DNA of 64,000 nt from Bacteroidales bacterium (GTDB lineage Bacteria; Bacteroidota; Bacteroidia; Bacteroidales; VadinHA17): assembly GCA_009877105.1 (NCBI GenBank), contig WXFD01000024.1, positions 62,001 through 126,000 of the forward strand. The letters are read 5' to 3'. Of the stretch, positions 29,124 to 39,045 are shown in pieces (within the stretch, counting starts at the first letter, position 1; the number at the start of each line of letters is the position of its first letter). Position numbers and translations under genes: made by a program. The notes beneath the pieces were generated by a model. That model worked only from the letters and a program-made list of their open reading frames with translations, was not told the origin of the DNA and ran no database searches.

Positions 29124-30629
29124 TCAGAATATATTCATCCCCAGTATTTTGTTCATAAATGGCTGCAGGCTGGCGCCGGTCATGGACGTAAGCAGGAAGG
29201 GCAACAGGCCGATAAAAGCAATGAATACAATTAGGGTTACCGTCGATAATCTCTCATACCACCTGGCATCGGAAAACAGTTCGTAGCTGTTCTTTTCTGA
29301 TGGTCCGAGCAGGAGAATGGCGATAACCCTGAGGATATAAACCGCAGTAATTACAATTGAGCTTACAGCAATTATTGTGGCTACCCTTTGAAAAGTATCG
29401 GGATGCTGAAATGCCCCGACGAAGATTGTCATTTCGGCAACGAATCCGCTTAATCCCGGAAGACCCAGGGAAGCCAGGCCGGCAATGACGTAACATACCG
29501 ACAGAAAAGGTATTACCTTCATCAGTCCTCCCATCTCATTAATCATCCTTGTATGCGTGCGACCATAGATCATGCCTATCAGGGCAAAGAACAGGGCTGT
29601 CATCAGACCGTGTGATATCATCTGGATCACCGCTCCGTTCATGGCCGTATGGTTCATCATCAGTATTGCAAAAAGGACCAGTCCGCAATGACTCACAGAT
29701 GAGTAGGCATTGATATATTTGAGATCCTTCTGCACTATTGCGCCGAAAGCTCCATAAACCACGCTAATGGTTGTTAGGATGATAAAGATCCATGATAATT
29801 CCCTGGCTGCTTCAGGCATCAGAAAAATGGCCACCCTGAATGCCCCGTATCCGCCGAGTTTCATAAGTACTCCCGCATGAAGCATGGAAACGGCGGTGGG
29901 AGCCGATGAATGACCGTCGGGCGACCATGTGTGAAAGGGAAACAGTGCTCCCAGGACACCAAACCCTATGAATGTCAGCGGGAAAAATATGTACTGTGCT
30001 TTCATGGGTATTGTTGTACGTGAAATCTCGATGATGTTGAATGACAGATTTCCCCCTTCAGGAGCAGAATTGAAGTATATTCCCAGGATCCCCACAAGCA
30101 GCAGGGCCGATGCACCCATCAGCATCAGCGTGAGCTTCATTGCAGAATACTCTTTCGGGCCGCTTCCCCAGATGCCTATCAGCAGATACATCGGAATGAC
30201 GGCAAGTTCGTAAAAAAGGAACATTGTAAACAGGTCCAGGGAAATGAAGAATCCAAAAACTCCGGTGGCAAGCAGAATAAGGGATATAAAAAACTCCCTG
30301 GTAAGATAATCCATTTCCCATGAAGCAAAAACTCCCGAAAAAACCACGATGGAGGTCAATGCGATCATGGCAACCGAAACACCGTCAACCCCTACCGCAA
30401 AATGGATATTCAGGCTCCTGAACCATACAAGGTCCTTTACAAACAGCATTTCCGAGGTGTCACCCGACTGACGTGCCTGAATATAAAGGAAGGTCAATAT
30501 GGCCGACATGATCAGCTGGATGCCCGTCCCAATCCCCGAAACCACTTTAACATGGCGTATATCCTTTACCATTACTATTCCGGCGATTGTGAGGAGCGGA
30601 ATCAAAACAAACAGCGACAGTATATTCAT
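29124..30629 (-). CDS. nuoM: NADH-quinone oxidoreductase subunit M
   Basis: A 501-residue antiporter-like subunit with about 14 membrane helices. The channel motif is FLFYELAVIPMYLLIGIWGS (key Glu). Further on come FPFHTWSPDGHSSAPTAVSM, where the second half-channel lies, and VQKDLKYINAYSSVSHCG. It pumps protons across the inner membrane together with NuoL and NuoN. It follows nuoL by 20 bases. Confidence 0.97.
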   Translation of the reverse strand: MNILSLFVLIPLLTIAGIVMVKDIRHVKVVSGIGTGIQLIMSAILTFLYIQARQSGDTSEMLFVKDLVWFRSLNIHFAVGVDGVSVAMIALTSIVVFSGVFASWEMDYLTREFFISLILLATGVFGFFISLDLFTMFLFYELAVIPMYLLIGIWGSGPKEYSAMKLTLMLMGASALLLVGILGIYFNSAPEGGNLSFNIIEISRTTIPMKAQYIFFPLTFIGFGVLGALFPFHTWSPDGHSSAPTAVSMLHAGVLMKLGGYGAFRVAIFLMPEAARELSWIFIILTTISVVYGAFGAIVQKDLKYINAYSSVSHCGLVLFAILMMNHTAMNGAVIQMISHGLMTALFFALIGMIYGRTHTRMINEMGGLMKVIPFLSVCYVIAGLASLGLPGLSGFVAEMTIFVGAFQHPDTFQRVATIIAVSSIVITAVYILRVIAILLLGPSEKNSYELFSDARWYERLSTVTLIVFIAFIGLLPFLLTSMTGASLQPFMNKILGMNIF

Positions 30630-30649
30630 AGTGTATGTAAATACTTATT

Positions 30650-32569
30650 CTAGTGCAAAAGATATATTAATGTCAGGGCAAGGAGTATTGTTCCGGAAAT
30701 AAAGAAGAAAGCATATTTCTGCAGCTGACCCGATTGAAATTCCCTTATTCTGAATGAAACAACCTGGGTCACTATTGCCAGTGCATTCATTGTTCCGTCA
30801 ACAATATGCCTGTCGAACCATGCGACCGGTTCGGAGATATATCTGAATATGATCTTTTTGGTTATAAAAAGATACATTTCGTCGATATAGAATTTATTCA
30901 ACGCCAGTTTGTATGAGTGTTTGAAAATTGAAATGATGCGACCGGGCAAAGAAGGATTCCTGACATACATTACATAGGCTGTTCCAATGCCGGTGGTGGC
31001 TATCAGCACCGAAGGAATGGCAATGCCCCATTCAATATGCGTCTGAAAGGCTTTTCCGTCGGAGGTGACCAGTTTACTGAAAGGAATGAAACCTGAAAAA
31101 GCTGCTGCCGTTGCAAGTATTATTAGGGGGATGGTCATGGTGGGCGGTGCTTCATGGGGAACTGTGTGATAATGTCTGTCTTCTCCCCTGAAAACCGTGA
31201 AATAAAGCCTGAACATGTAAAAAGCCGTGATCCCTGCTACCGCATATTCAATAAAGAACAGTACTTTGTTATGGTGAAATGCGGCTGCCAGTATTTCATC
31301 CTTGCTGAAAAAACCTGAAAAGGGCGGAATTCCTGAAATCGCGAGGCAGGCGATAAGGAAGGTTAAATGCGTCAGAGGAAGATACTTTCTCAATCCCCCC
31401 ATATCGATCATGAAGTTGCTGTGAACAGCATGGATTATAGCCCCTGCACACAGGAACAGCAATGCCTTGAACATTGCATGGGTGAAAAGATGGAACATCG
31501 ATGCCATGAATCCCAGTCCGTCATGGCCGCCGTATCCTGAAACCCCGAGTGCAAGCATCATATAACCTATTTGCGAGATTGTGGAATAGGCCAGCACCCT
31601 TTTAATATCAGTCTGGGTACAGGCAATGATGGCGGCAAAAAGGGATGAAAATGCTCCTATCCAGGCAACTATTTCCAGGGCGGCAGGAGCTGCAAAGAAG
31701 TAAACCGGGAACATTCTGGCAACCAGGTAAACGCCTGCGACAACCATTGTGGCTGCGTGAATAAGGGCCGAAACCGGTGTCGGACCTTCCATGGCATCAG
31801 GAAGCCAGATATGAAAGGGAAACATTGCTGATTTACCTACCCCGCCCAGGTAGACAAGTATCATCGACCATGTTGTTACCGAAAGACCCAGGAAGCTGAT
31901 ACCGCTGCTGTGGGCGATCGCGGTGCCCTGCGGATCGGTAAGCACTGAGAAATCAAATGTCCGGGTGTTGAAGGAAAGAAGGAGGATTCCTATCAGGAAT
32001 CCGAGATCGGCGAAACGGGTCACAATAAAGGCTTTCTTTGAGGCTCTGACCGCTTCAGGTTTCTGATAGTAGAAGCCTATGAGAAGATATGATGAAATGC
32101 CGACAAGCTCCCAGAAAATGTACATCTGAAAGATGTTGGTAGCAACAACCAGGCCCATCATTGAGAAGGCAAACAATGAAAGAAATGAATAATAGCGTTC
32201 AAATCCCTTTTCCCCCTTCATGTAACCGAGACTGTAAATATGGACCATCAGCGACACGGTAGAGATGACAATAAGCATCATCACCGAAATGGGATCGAGC
32301 AGGATTCCCATTTTTATTTCAAGTGTGTCAGTAAAATGGAGCCATGTTGAATCAAAGACGGTTATTTTCCGGAATACATCATTTATTCCGGCAGTCCGGA
32401 AATAATAAAAATATGCCGTTATGTATGAAAGCACCGTAACTACTCCCAGTGCAGCGGTTCCCAGAAGGCCGGATATCCGGGCTTTGAGCCTGTGTCCTGC
32501 CAGGCCAAGCAGGATGAATACAAGGAAGGGAATCAGAAATATCCACAAGGTATAATTGAAATCTGTCAT
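30650..32569 (-). CDS. nuoL: NADH-quinone oxidoreductase subunit L
   Basis: A 639-residue antiporter-like subunit at the far end of the membrane arm. It has the channel motif MYIFWELVGISSYLLIGFYY (key Glu), then AMFPFHIWLPDAMEGPTPVS, and CTQTDIKRVLAYSTISQIGY. The C terminus carries the long lateral helix and an extra transmembrane segment that anchors against NuoM and NuoN. It follows nuoK by 21 bases. Confidence 0.97.
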   Translation of the reverse strand: MTDFNYTLWIFLIPFLVFILLGLAGHRLKARISGLLGTAALGVVTVLSYITAYFYYFRTAGINDVFRKITVFDSTWLHFTDTLEIKMGILLDPISVMMLIVISTVSLMVHIYSLGYMKGEKGFERYYSFLSLFAFSMMGLVVATNIFQMYIFWELVGISSYLLIGFYYQKPEAVRASKKAFIVTRFADLGFLIGILLLSFNTRTFDFSVLTDPQGTAIAHSSGISFLGLSVTTWSMILVYLGGVGKSAMFPFHIWLPDAMEGPTPVSALIHAATMVVAGVYLVARMFPVYFFAAPAALEIVAWIGAFSSLFAAIIACTQTDIKRVLAYSTISQIGYMMLALGVSGYGGHDGLGFMASMFHLFTHAMFKALLFLCAGAIIHAVHSNFMIDMGGLRKYLPLTHLTFLIACLAISGIPPFSGFFSKDEILAAAFHHNKVLFFIEYAVAGITAFYMFRLYFTVFRGEDRHYHTVPHEAPPTMTIPLIILATAAAFSGFIPFSKLVTSDGKAFQTHIEWGIAIPSVLIATTGIGTAYVMYVRNPSLPGRIISIFKHSYKLALNKFYIDEMYLFITKKIIFRYISEPVAWFDRHIVDGTMNALAIVTQVVSFRIREFQSGQLQKYAFFFISGTILLALTLIYLLH

Positions 32570-32590
32570 AGGAGTGCCTGCTTTGTTTTA

Positions 32591-32908
32591 TCAGTATTTC
32601 ATTATGTTGACATCCTCCACATTGATAGTGGTGAACCTTCGGTATATGTTTATTATCAGCGCTATAGCCACTGCTGCTTCTGCCGCGGCAACTGTAATTA
32701 TAAAAAGGCTGAAAAAGAACCCTTCAAGCTTATGAGGGAACAGGTATCTGTTCAGTGCAAGGAAATTTATGTTGACTGAATTAAGTATCAGCTCCACCGA
32801 CATGAGGATGGTGATCAGGTTTCTCCGGGTAAGGAACCCGTATATGCCTGTAAAAAACATTACTGCAGCCAGGATCAGAAAATAGCTTAATGGAATTCCT
32901 GCATTCAT
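32591..32908 (-). CDS. nuoK: NADH-quinone oxidoreductase subunit K
   Basis: A 105-residue three-helix membrane subunit. I chose the start at MNAGIPLSYF because it gives the family's normal length and lies one base after the nuoJ stop; the open frame extends 19 codons further but into nuoJ. The conserved glutamate sits in LMSVELILNSVNINF, and a second in AEAAVAIALI. These acidic residues are in the proton-translocation path. Confidence 0.95.
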   Translation of the reverse strand: MNAGIPLSYFLILAAVMFFTGIYGFLTRRNLITILMSVELILNSVNINFLALNRYLFPHKLEGFFFSLFIITVAAAEAAVAIALIINIYRRFTTINVEDVNIMKY

Positions 32909-32909
32909 T

Positions 32910-33452
32910 TTATTGATAATTGGATGTCTGAGTATCTGTGCTTTTGGGGCCCCCTTTTTTTGCAATAATTATTGCTGCAACCATTGCTGCAAGCAGGAGA
33001 ACGGAAATAACCTCGAAAGGCAAAATATATCCATCGCTGCCTACCGAGAGGAGCGATTTTCCTACCAGCCTCATATTGACTTCCCTGGCAGCTTCATTTG
33101 TTGCTGAGAAAGTGAAATCGAGAATGGTAATTATCGTGATTAGGGCACCGGCGATTGCAGCCAGGGCCGAGAACAAGGATTTCTTCCATTCCACGGGTTC
33201 GAATTTAAGGCTGATATGGCTCGTCAGAAGAATCGAAAAAATTATCAGTACCACAATACCTCCGGCGTACAAAGTGAGCTGTACGGCGGCCAGAAATGCG
33301 TAATTCAGCATAAAATAAAGGCCCGCGGTGGAAATCAGAACAAATAGCAGGTAAACCGCTGCCCTGAGTATCCTTCTGCTGGTAACCGTGAGGATGGAGA
33401 ATACAACGATAATTGAGGCGAATAATATAAACATCAGCTGATTCAGGGTCAT
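32910..33452 (-). CDS. nuoJ: NADH-quinone oxidoreductase subunit J
   Basis: A 180-residue five-helix membrane subunit. The recognisable core is LLFVLISTAGLYFMLNYAFL followed by AVQLTLYAGGIVVLIIFSIL, the helix that rotates during turnover in structures of complex I. The start overlaps the nuoI stop by one base (TAATG), and nuoK begins one base after its end. Confidence 0.95.
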   Translation of the reverse strand: MTLNQLMFILFASIIVVFSILTVTSRRILRAAVYLLFVLISTAGLYFMLNYAFLAAVQLTLYAGGIVVLIIFSILLTSHISLKFEPVEWKKSLFSALAAIAGALITIITILDFTFSATNEAAREVNMRLVGKSLLSVGSDGYILPFEVISVLLLAAMVAAIIIAKKGGPKSTDTQTSNYQ

Positions 33453-33931
33453 TACTCAACTCCTTTCATTAATTGTGATCCCGGTTTGTTGGATATTTTG
33501 ATCAGTTTGCTCCTGTCGAATACCGCATGCTCAAATTCCTGTGAAAAGGCGAGTGCATTCGAAGGGCAGGTTTTTACGCACAGTGCACAGAAAGAACACA
33601 TGCTGAGCCGGTATATATGTTTGTCGATGGCTCTTTTTTTCTTTCCTTCAGGAGTAATGATAGTCTTCGTGATAACTTCGATTGTTCCGTTCGGGCAGTT
33701 AATCTCGCAGATACCGCATCCGGTACACCTGTGCTCGTTATTTTCATTATGGGGCATTATAACTTCGCCCTTGAACCTTTCGAACATCACGAGATCCTTC
33801 CGGTTCTCAGGGTATTTCTGTGTCACTATGGCAGAAGGCCGGAAGAAATAGGAACCCGTTACCTTCATTCCTTTCAGCAGCGACCATACACCGCTGAGAA
33901 CCTCACTTATATATTTGACAATACTTCTCAT
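33452..33931 (-). CDS. nuoI: NADH-quinone oxidoreductase subunit I (two 4Fe-4S clusters)
   Basis: A 159-residue ferredoxin-like subunit linking the peripheral arm to the membrane. Two 4Fe-4S motifs are present: CTGCGICEINCP and CSFCALCVKTCP. I take the Met in MRSIVKYISEVL as the start because the open frame upstream runs into nuoH, and family proteins begin near such a basic amphipathic helix. In complex I these clusters pass electrons from NuoG toward NuoB. With NuoG absent here, NuoI is near the point of electron entry. Confidence 0.95.
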   Translation of the reverse strand: MRSIVKYISEVLSGVWSLLKGMKVTGSYFFRPSAIVTQKYPENRKDLVMFERFKGEVIMPHNENNEHRCTGCGICEINCPNGTIEVITKTIITPEGKKKRAIDKHIYRLSMCSFCALCVKTCPSNALAFSQEFEHAVFDRSKLIKISNKPGSQLMKGVE

Positions 33932-33959
33932 TCTGACCCTTCTTTCAGTTATCAGTTCA

Positions 33960-35048
33960 TTAAAAATGCCATCCCATAAGCACAATGAAGGCCATAAAAA
34001 CCACATTCACAAGATTTATGGGAAGCAGATACTTCCATTCCAGGGTAAGCAGCTGATCGATCCGGAGCCTTGGGAAAGTCCATTTGAACCACATCATCAG
34101 GAATATAATGAAGAATGTTTTCATTAAATACCAGATAAAGGGGGGAATGAAATCCATGACATGGTTGAAAGCTTCCCAGCTGCCGATATGAAAGGGCATC
34201 CATCCTCCGAGGAATACCGTTGCGGCAATGGATGCAACAATGAACATGTTCATGTATTCTGCGAGAAAGAAAAATGCGAATTTTATACCCGAATATTCAG
34301 TATGGAAGCCTGCCGTAAGTTCAGATTCTGCTTCAGCCAGGTCGAAAGGTCCGCGGTTTGTCTCGGCGGTGCTTGCAATCAGGAAAATAACGAATGCGAT
34401 GAATGCAGGAATATGTCCTCTGAAAATGAACCATCCGGTTGACTGTGCCTGGACTATTTCAGACAATTGCATGGTACCGGCAAGAATGATGACGGTGATT
34501 AGGGATAGTCCTACCGACAGTTCATAGCTTACAATCTGGGCTCCGCTTCGCATTGCCCCGATAAGCGAATACTTATTGTTGCTCGACCAGCCGGCCAGCA
34601 GTACCCCGATAACACCAAGTGCCGATACGGCTATTACATAAAAAACGCCAATATTAAGATCGATCGCATGCAGGCCTTTTGCAAACGGGATGGCGGAAAT
34701 CGCCATGAATGAGGCAATTATCACAATGAAAGGGGCAACATTGAAGAGGAATTTGTCGGCATTCCTTATTGGTACGAGTTCAACCAGAAGCAGTTTAATG
34801 AGGTCGGCAACGGTCTGGAAAATTCCGAACGGTCCAACCCTGTTTGGTCCGAGCCGGTTCTGCATGAATGCACAAACCTTTCTTTCGGCATACACGAGAA
34901 ACAATCCGATCAGGGCATAAAAGACAAGGATCAGCAGGCCGACAATGGCCATCTCGGCAACAACCGCCCAGAAAGGTGATAGCCGGTCGTTAAGACTGGT
35001 ATCGATCCATTGTGTCAGTGATGTAAAATCATAAATGTCAAATGGCAT
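33960..35048 (-). CDS. nuoH: NADH-quinone oxidoreductase subunit H
   Basis: A 362-residue eight-helix subunit that forms the quinone cavity with NuoD and NuoB. Signature segments are [40 protein letters not shown], and [20 protein letters not shown]. The start fits family length. It lies 49 bases after nuoD, and nuoI begins 28 bases after its end. In many operons nuoE, nuoF and nuoG sit between D and H; here they are missing. Confidence 0.97.
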   Translation of the reverse strand: MPFDIYDFTSLTQWIDTSLNDRLSPFWAVVAEMAIVGLLILVFYALIGLFLVYAERKVCAFMQNRLGPNRVGPFGIFQTVADLIKLLLVELVPIRNADKFLFNVAPFIVIIASFMAISAIPFAKGLHAIDLNIGVFYVIAVSALGVIGVLLAGWSSNNKYSLIGAMRSGAQIVSYELSVGLSLITVIILAGTMQLSEIVQAQSTGWFIFRGHIPAFIAFVIFLIASTAETNRGPFDLAEAESELTAGFHTEYSGIKFAFFFLAEYMNMFIVASIAATVFLGGWMPFHIGSWEAFNHVMDFIPPFIWYLMKTFFIIFLMMWFKWTFPRLRIDQLLTLEWKYLLPINLVNVVFMAFIVLMGWHF

Positions 35049-35097
35049 AATACTTCATTTTTTGCAGCCTTAAGCATTCTTGCTGCCCCGGCATGGA

Positions 35098-36222
35098 TTA
35101 TCTGTCAATGTCAGGTATTATAAGGTCAAGAGAACCGCTTATGGCAATAAGGTCAGCTATCTTGAATCCTTTGGATAACATATTAAGCACGGAAAGATTC
35201 ACAAAATTCGGAGAACGGAATTTGACCCTGTACGGATTCTTGTTGCCGTCGCTGATAATATACACTCCAAGTTCCCCGCGGGCGGTCTCAACTCTTTGAT
35301 AATACTCTCCTTCAGGCAGTCTGATTATTGGTTTCATCTTAACTGCATACGGTCCTTCCGGTATATTGTCAATGAGCTGTTCAATAATATCCATCGACTG
35401 TCTCATTTCATCCATTCTTACCAGGTATCTGTGATAGGTATCTCCCTCGGTGAAAAGGACCTCATTGAATTTGATCCTGTCGTATGCACTGTAAGGTTCC
35501 TTTTTCCTTACATCACATGAAAACCCCGAGGCCCTTGCTGTTGGTCCGGTGATGCCATGGGCTATCGCTTCCCCGAGGGTGAGCTTACCTATTCCCATGG
35601 TCCTTTCCCTGAATATTACATTTCCGGTCAGCAACTGGTCATATTCCGGCAAGGTTTTCCTGAAATATTCAATGAACTCCTTAACCCTTTTCTGAAAACC
35701 GGGATGTATGTCATGCATCAGCCCTCCCGGGCAGTTATAACTTACTATCATGCGTCCTCCGCAGGTTTCCTCGAAAATGTCAAGCACTTTTTCACGGTCG
35801 CGGAGGCCATAGAAAAAGCATGTGAGCCCTCCGAGGTCCATCCCGAAGGTGGCCCAGAAAAGCTGATGTGACTGGATCCTTGTGAGTTCGGCCATGATGG
35901 TCCGTATTACCTTGATCCTGTCGGGAATATCGATTTCCAGTGCTTTTTCAACATTCAGGCAGACGGCCTCATTGTTTATATGTGCCGACAGATAATCCAT
36001 CCTGTCGGTAAGATGAATGATCTGGGGATAGGTCAGGCTTTCGCACATTTTTTCAATGCCCCTGTGAATATAGCCTATATGAGGTTCGATATTGGTAACG
36101 ATCTCTCCCCTGAGTGATGCAACTAGGCGAAGCACCCCGTGGGTTGACGGGTGCTGGGGTCCTATATTCAGAACATATTCCTCCTGTCCGTCGGTAACGG
36201 AATTTTTTAAGTGTTCCTCCAT
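35098..36222 (-). CDS. nuoD: NADH-quinone oxidoreductase subunit D
   Basis: A 374-residue subunit related to hydrogenase large subunits, forming the quinone site. It has IGPQHPSTHGVLR, EPHIGYIHRGIEK, LTDRMDYLSAHINN, and GITGPTARASGFSCDVRK. It lacks the metal-binding cysteines of true hydrogenases, as expected. It is separate from nuoC (not fused), starting 2 bases after the nuoC stop. Confidence 0.97.
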   Translation of the reverse strand: MEEHLKNSVTDGQEEYVLNIGPQHPSTHGVLRLVASLRGEIVTNIEPHIGYIHRGIEKMCESLTYPQIIHLTDRMDYLSAHINNEAVCLNVEKALEIDIPDRIKVIRTIMAELTRIQSHQLFWATFGMDLGGLTCFFYGLRDREKVLDIFEETCGGRMIVSYNCPGGLMHDIHPGFQKRVKEFIEYFRKTLPEYDQLLTGNVIFRERTMGIGKLTLGEAIAHGITGPTARASGFSCDVRKKEPYSAYDRIKFNEVLFTEGDTYHRYLVRMDEMRQSMDIIEQLIDNIPEGPYAVKMKPIIRLPEGEYYQRVETARGELGVYIISDGNKNPYRVKFRSPNFVNLSVLNMLSKGFKIADLIAISGSLDLIIPDIDR

Positions 36223-36224
36223 GT

Positions 36225-36686
36225 TTACTTGGTGACAATATTTACATCGTCGGAATAATCCTTTCTCAGGGGGTAACCGTCAGAGTTGTCGAGGAATAAT
36301 CTTCTTAGGTCGGGATGATTGGTGAATCTGATACCGAAAAGGTCGAATATTTCCCGTTCATGGTATTCTGCTCCCGGCCAGACCGGAGTAACAGATTCCA
36401 TTACCGGATTCTGCCTGTCGGATACCCTTGTTTTGACAACTATTGTCCGGTTATGTTTTGTTGATCGGAGGTGATACACCACACCCAGGTCATTCCCGTA
36501 ATCTACCCCCGACACGCAGGCAGGAAAATCAAAGCCCATTTCGGAATTATCCCTGAGAAACATCGCCAGCGCCATAAGCTTTTCGGGATGAACCGTTATT
36601 TCGGTAAACTGTTTGCCCTCGGTTACAATGGCATCCCCGTCAAATGATCTTATGGATTCCTCAAGGTTAAAGTTATCTGCTGACAT
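36225..36686 (-). CDS. nuoC: NADH-quinone oxidoreductase subunit C
   Basis: A 153-residue subunit of the peripheral arm. The family signature WPGAEYHEREIFDLFGIRF is followed by NHPDLRRLFL, and YPLRKDYSDD is at the C terminus. It packs against NuoD and NuoB and holds no cofactor. It is 12 bases after nuoB and 2 bases before nuoD. A stand-alone nuoC is notable only because many relatives have a NuoCD fusion. Confidence 0.96.
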   Translation of the reverse strand: MSADNFNLEESIRSFDGDAIVTEGKQFTEITVHPEKLMALAMFLRDNSEMGFDFPACVSGVDYGNDLGVVYHLRSTKHNRTIVVKTRVSDRQNPVMESVTPVWPGAEYHEREIFDLFGIRFTNHPDLRRLFLDNSDGYPLRKDYSDDVNIVTK

Positions 36687-36698
36687 CTCTTCTGTTGT

Positions 36699-37253
36699 TT
36701 ATTGCGACTTTTTTTCGCTGTGTGATGCGCTGCGCTTTTTCCTCGATCTTATTGTCTCGGTTTCGATTTTCCGCTGGAGCTGAAGCATTCCGTACAGCAG
36801 CGCCTCCGGCCTGGGAGGGCAGCCGGGTACATAAACATCCACCGGGATAACATGTTCCACTCCTTTTACGACAGAATAGGAATTCAGGAAGAAAGGTCCG
36901 CCGGAAATGGCACAGGCTCCCATTGCAACAACATACTTGGGCTCCGACATCTGATCATACAGCCTCCTGAGTACGGGAGCCATCTTGTTGACAATTGTGC
37001 CTGCCACTACAATTACATCTGCCTGTCTCGGGCTTGCACGATACACTTCCATGCCAAACCTGGCAAAATCATGCCGGGGAGCCCCGGTTGCCATCATTTC
37101 TATTCCGCAGCAGCTGGTCGCAAATGTCAGGGGCCATAGCGAGTTTTTTCTTCCCCAGTTGATGACATCATCTATTGAGGTTAATAAGATGTTCGCCCCT
37201 GATTCACGTAAAAGATCAAGGCTTTCATTATCCTTGAAATCCTCGTTCCTCAT
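36699..37253 (-). CDS. nuoB: NADH-quinone oxidoreductase subunit B (cluster N2)
   Basis: A subunit of about 184 residues holding the last iron-sulfur cluster before quinone. Cysteine ligands are in [19 protein letters not shown], and [12 protein letters not shown]. Two starts are possible: 37253 ([11 protein letters not shown], preceded by AAAAGG) and 37268, which overlaps the nuoA stop. An even longer open frame runs into nuoA and is not needed. The C-terminal tail is basic and Ser-rich ([14 protein letters not shown]), longer than usual. Confidence 0.95.
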   Translation of the reverse strand: MRNEDFKDNESLDLLRESGANILLTSIDDVINWGRKNSLWPLTFATSCCGIEMMATGAPRHDFARFGMEVYRASPRQADVIVVAGTIVNKMAPVLRRLYDQMSEPKYVVAMGACAISGGPFFLNSYSVVKGVEHVIPVDVYVPGCPPRPEALLYGMLQLQRKIETETIRSRKKRSASHSEKKSQ

Positions 37254-37258
37254 GCCTT

Positions 37259-37609
37259 TTATTCCCATACAAGTGCATCTTTTTTCCAGGCATAGAGTAA
37301 TCCCAGGCCCAGTATAAGGAAAAATATTACTATTTCTATGAAGGCCGTCAGTCCAACTTCTTTCATAACCACGGCCCACGGAAAAACCAATACAGTTTCA
37401 ACATCAAACACAAGAAAAAGAATGGCAAAAAGATAATATCCGACATTGAACTGGAGCCAGGTGACCCCCTTTGTCGGAATACCGGATTCATAGGGTTCAA
37501 ATTTCTGCGGGTTGACGGATCTTGGAGCAATTATTCCTGAGAGAATCAGTACCAGGCCAACAAATATTGCCCCAACCAGGAAAAATAAAACAAGCCATTC
37601 GTTGCTCAT
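37259..37609 (-). CDS. nuoA: NADH-quinone oxidoreductase subunit A
   Basis: A 116-residue three-helix membrane subunit and first gene of the operon. The conserved loop is [20 protein letters not shown], followed by [20 protein letters not shown] with its Asp and Glu. I chose the Met at 37609 ([10 protein letters not shown]) because a promoter-like TATTTTTG box overlaps the earlier Met at 37645. The nuo genes run without interruption from here to nuoN. Confidence 0.95.
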   Translation of the reverse strand: MSNEWLVLFFLVGAIFVGLVLILSGIIAPRSVNPQKFEPYESGIPTKGVTWLQFNVGYYLFAILFLVFDVETVLVFPWAVVMKEVGLTAFIEIVIFFLILGLGLLYAWKKDALVWE

Positions 37610-37642
37610 GAGATCAGAGTTAGGTTCCCTTAGAAAGCAGGC

Positions 37643-37650
37643 CAAAAATA
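37643..37650 (-). promoter_or_regulatory. -7 box for the complex I operon
   Basis: Reads TATTTTTG on the minus strand, matching TAnnTTTG, 34 bases before the nuoA start at 37609. No convincing -33 TTG is visible. Confidence 0.4.
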
Positions 37651-37834
37651 GAATTTCTTTGCTTGAATCTGAAAAAATCAGAAATTAAAATTATGTGATA
37701 AATATCACCAGCTTTATCCCAGGGTTTCGGTTTTATAGGGATGAAAGAAAGGGCGTCCTTACACTCAGGGATGCTGATTCTGGTGTACCGGGAGGCATTT
37801 TGCCCGGTATTGCTCCTGACATGTCTTCAGATGA

Positions 37835-38242
37835 TTACAACTGGTTACCTGCCTTATCGGTTGCCAGTACCATTTTGATATTTAATCTTACACCCAGTTC
37901 CATAACATCAATAAGATCCTGGATATTAAGGCTTCTGGCAAACCGCAGGATAACGGTTGGGCCTTCTAGGCTGGCTGTCTGTTCCCTCAGTTCCTGCTCC
38001 AGCTGCTGAAACAGGATTTCCTTCTGATTTATGTAATATCTTTTGTCCGCTGTTACAGTCAGGTTTATCTGTTGTTTATTGATGTTCTGGGCCGACCTGG
38101 AGGTAGGCAGAAGCACCTTTATGACATTCGGATTAGCAAGGGTGGACACTATCAGAAAGAAAAGAAGCAGAAAGAACATTATATCGTTCAGCGAGGATGT
38201 TGATACTTCGGGTTTGAAATGCTTGTTTCTCCTGATATTCAT
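37835..38242 (-). CDS. ExbD/TolR-type biopolymer transport protein
   Basis: A 135-residue protein of normal ExbD/TolR size: a short basic cytoplasmic tail, one membrane helix with the essential Asp in SLNDIMFFLLLFFLIVSTLA, and a periplasmic domain. It works with the ExbB/TolQ homologue coded one base upstream to convert proton flow into force on the cell envelope. No TonB or TolA gene is adjacent, so it could be a Tol-like or a Ton-like pair. Open frames in the 190 bases to nuoA are not supported as genes. Confidence 0.9.
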   Translation of the reverse strand: MNIRRNKHFKPEVSTSSLNDIMFFLLLFFLIVSTLANPNVIKVLLPTSRSAQNINKQQINLTVTADKRYYINQKEILFQQLEQELREQTASLEGPTVILRFARSLNIQDLIDVMELGVRLNIKMVLATDKAGNQL

Positions 38243-38243
38243 T

Positions 38244-38900
38244 TTAAAATGCCTTTAAGAACTGTACAAGTGATTCCTGGAGCCTTATTGTGTATCTGTC
38301 GATCTTCATTTGCAGATAATGGTAGGCGGCATATGCAAGAACGCCCACAATCAGTCCTGCCCCGCTGCAGATCATTTTCTGGTAGAGCCCTCCTGCAATG
38401 ATACCGATACTGATGTTGTCGGCAAGGGAAATATTATAAAAGATTTTTATTACCCCGGAAATGGTGCCAATGAAACCCAGCATGGGGGCAATTCCGGCAA
38501 TTATGCCAAGATAACCGGTATAGTTTTCCATTTTTGTGATTTCCAGGTTAATGGTTGTTTCAAGATTTCTTTCGACATCACTTACCGGTTTGCCGAATTT
38601 ATCAAGTCCGCTTTCAAGTATTCTGCCTACCGAGGCCTGATCATTCCTGGCACGGATCACAGCATTGTCCATGTTCCCCTCCCTGAGCTCAGTGAGAATG
38701 GCAGGTACAAGTCCCTTGTCAATAAAAGATGATCTTTTTATATATACGTACCTTTCGATAAAGATGTAAACACTGATCAGTGAAAGCAGTATAATGGGTA
38801 TCATGATTATGCCGCCTTTCATCAGGAGGTCGAGAATGGTTGTAACCTGTCCTGATGTCACGGTGTTCTGCAATAATGAATCATAAAGACTTAATATCAT
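38244..38900 (-). CDS. MotA/TolQ/ExbB-type proton channel protein
   Basis: A 218-residue three-helix membrane protein. The first helix (about 30-50) is IMIPIILLSLISVYIFIERY; the second and third come after the cytoplasmic domain, with the conserved stretch LGIIAGIAPMLGFIGTISGV and IGIIAGGLYQKMICSGAGLI. It forms the channel around an ExbD dimer. It is followed one base later by the ExbD gene and is the first gene of this pair, with truA 145 bases upstream on the same strand. Confidence 0.92.
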   Translation of the reverse strand: MILSLYDSLLQNTVTSGQVTTILDLLMKGGIIMIPIILLSLISVYIFIERYVYIKRSSFIDKGLVPAILTELREGNMDNAVIRARNDQASVGRILESGLDKFGKPVSDVERNLETTINLEITKMENYTGYLGIIAGIAPMLGFIGTISGVIKIFYNISLADNISIGIIAGGLYQKMICSGAGLIVGVLAYAAYHYLQMKIDRYTIRLQESLVQFLKAF

Positions 38901-39045
38901 AGGGAATTCAATTTTTAATGTTGGTTTTTCATATCAAACGACGAAAGTATTCAATTATTTCCAATGTTGTAAAACGGTTAATAGATTGTTGAATGTCTGT
39001 ATTCTGTTGATAGAAATTTAATTATTTACCGGGTTAACAATTAGT

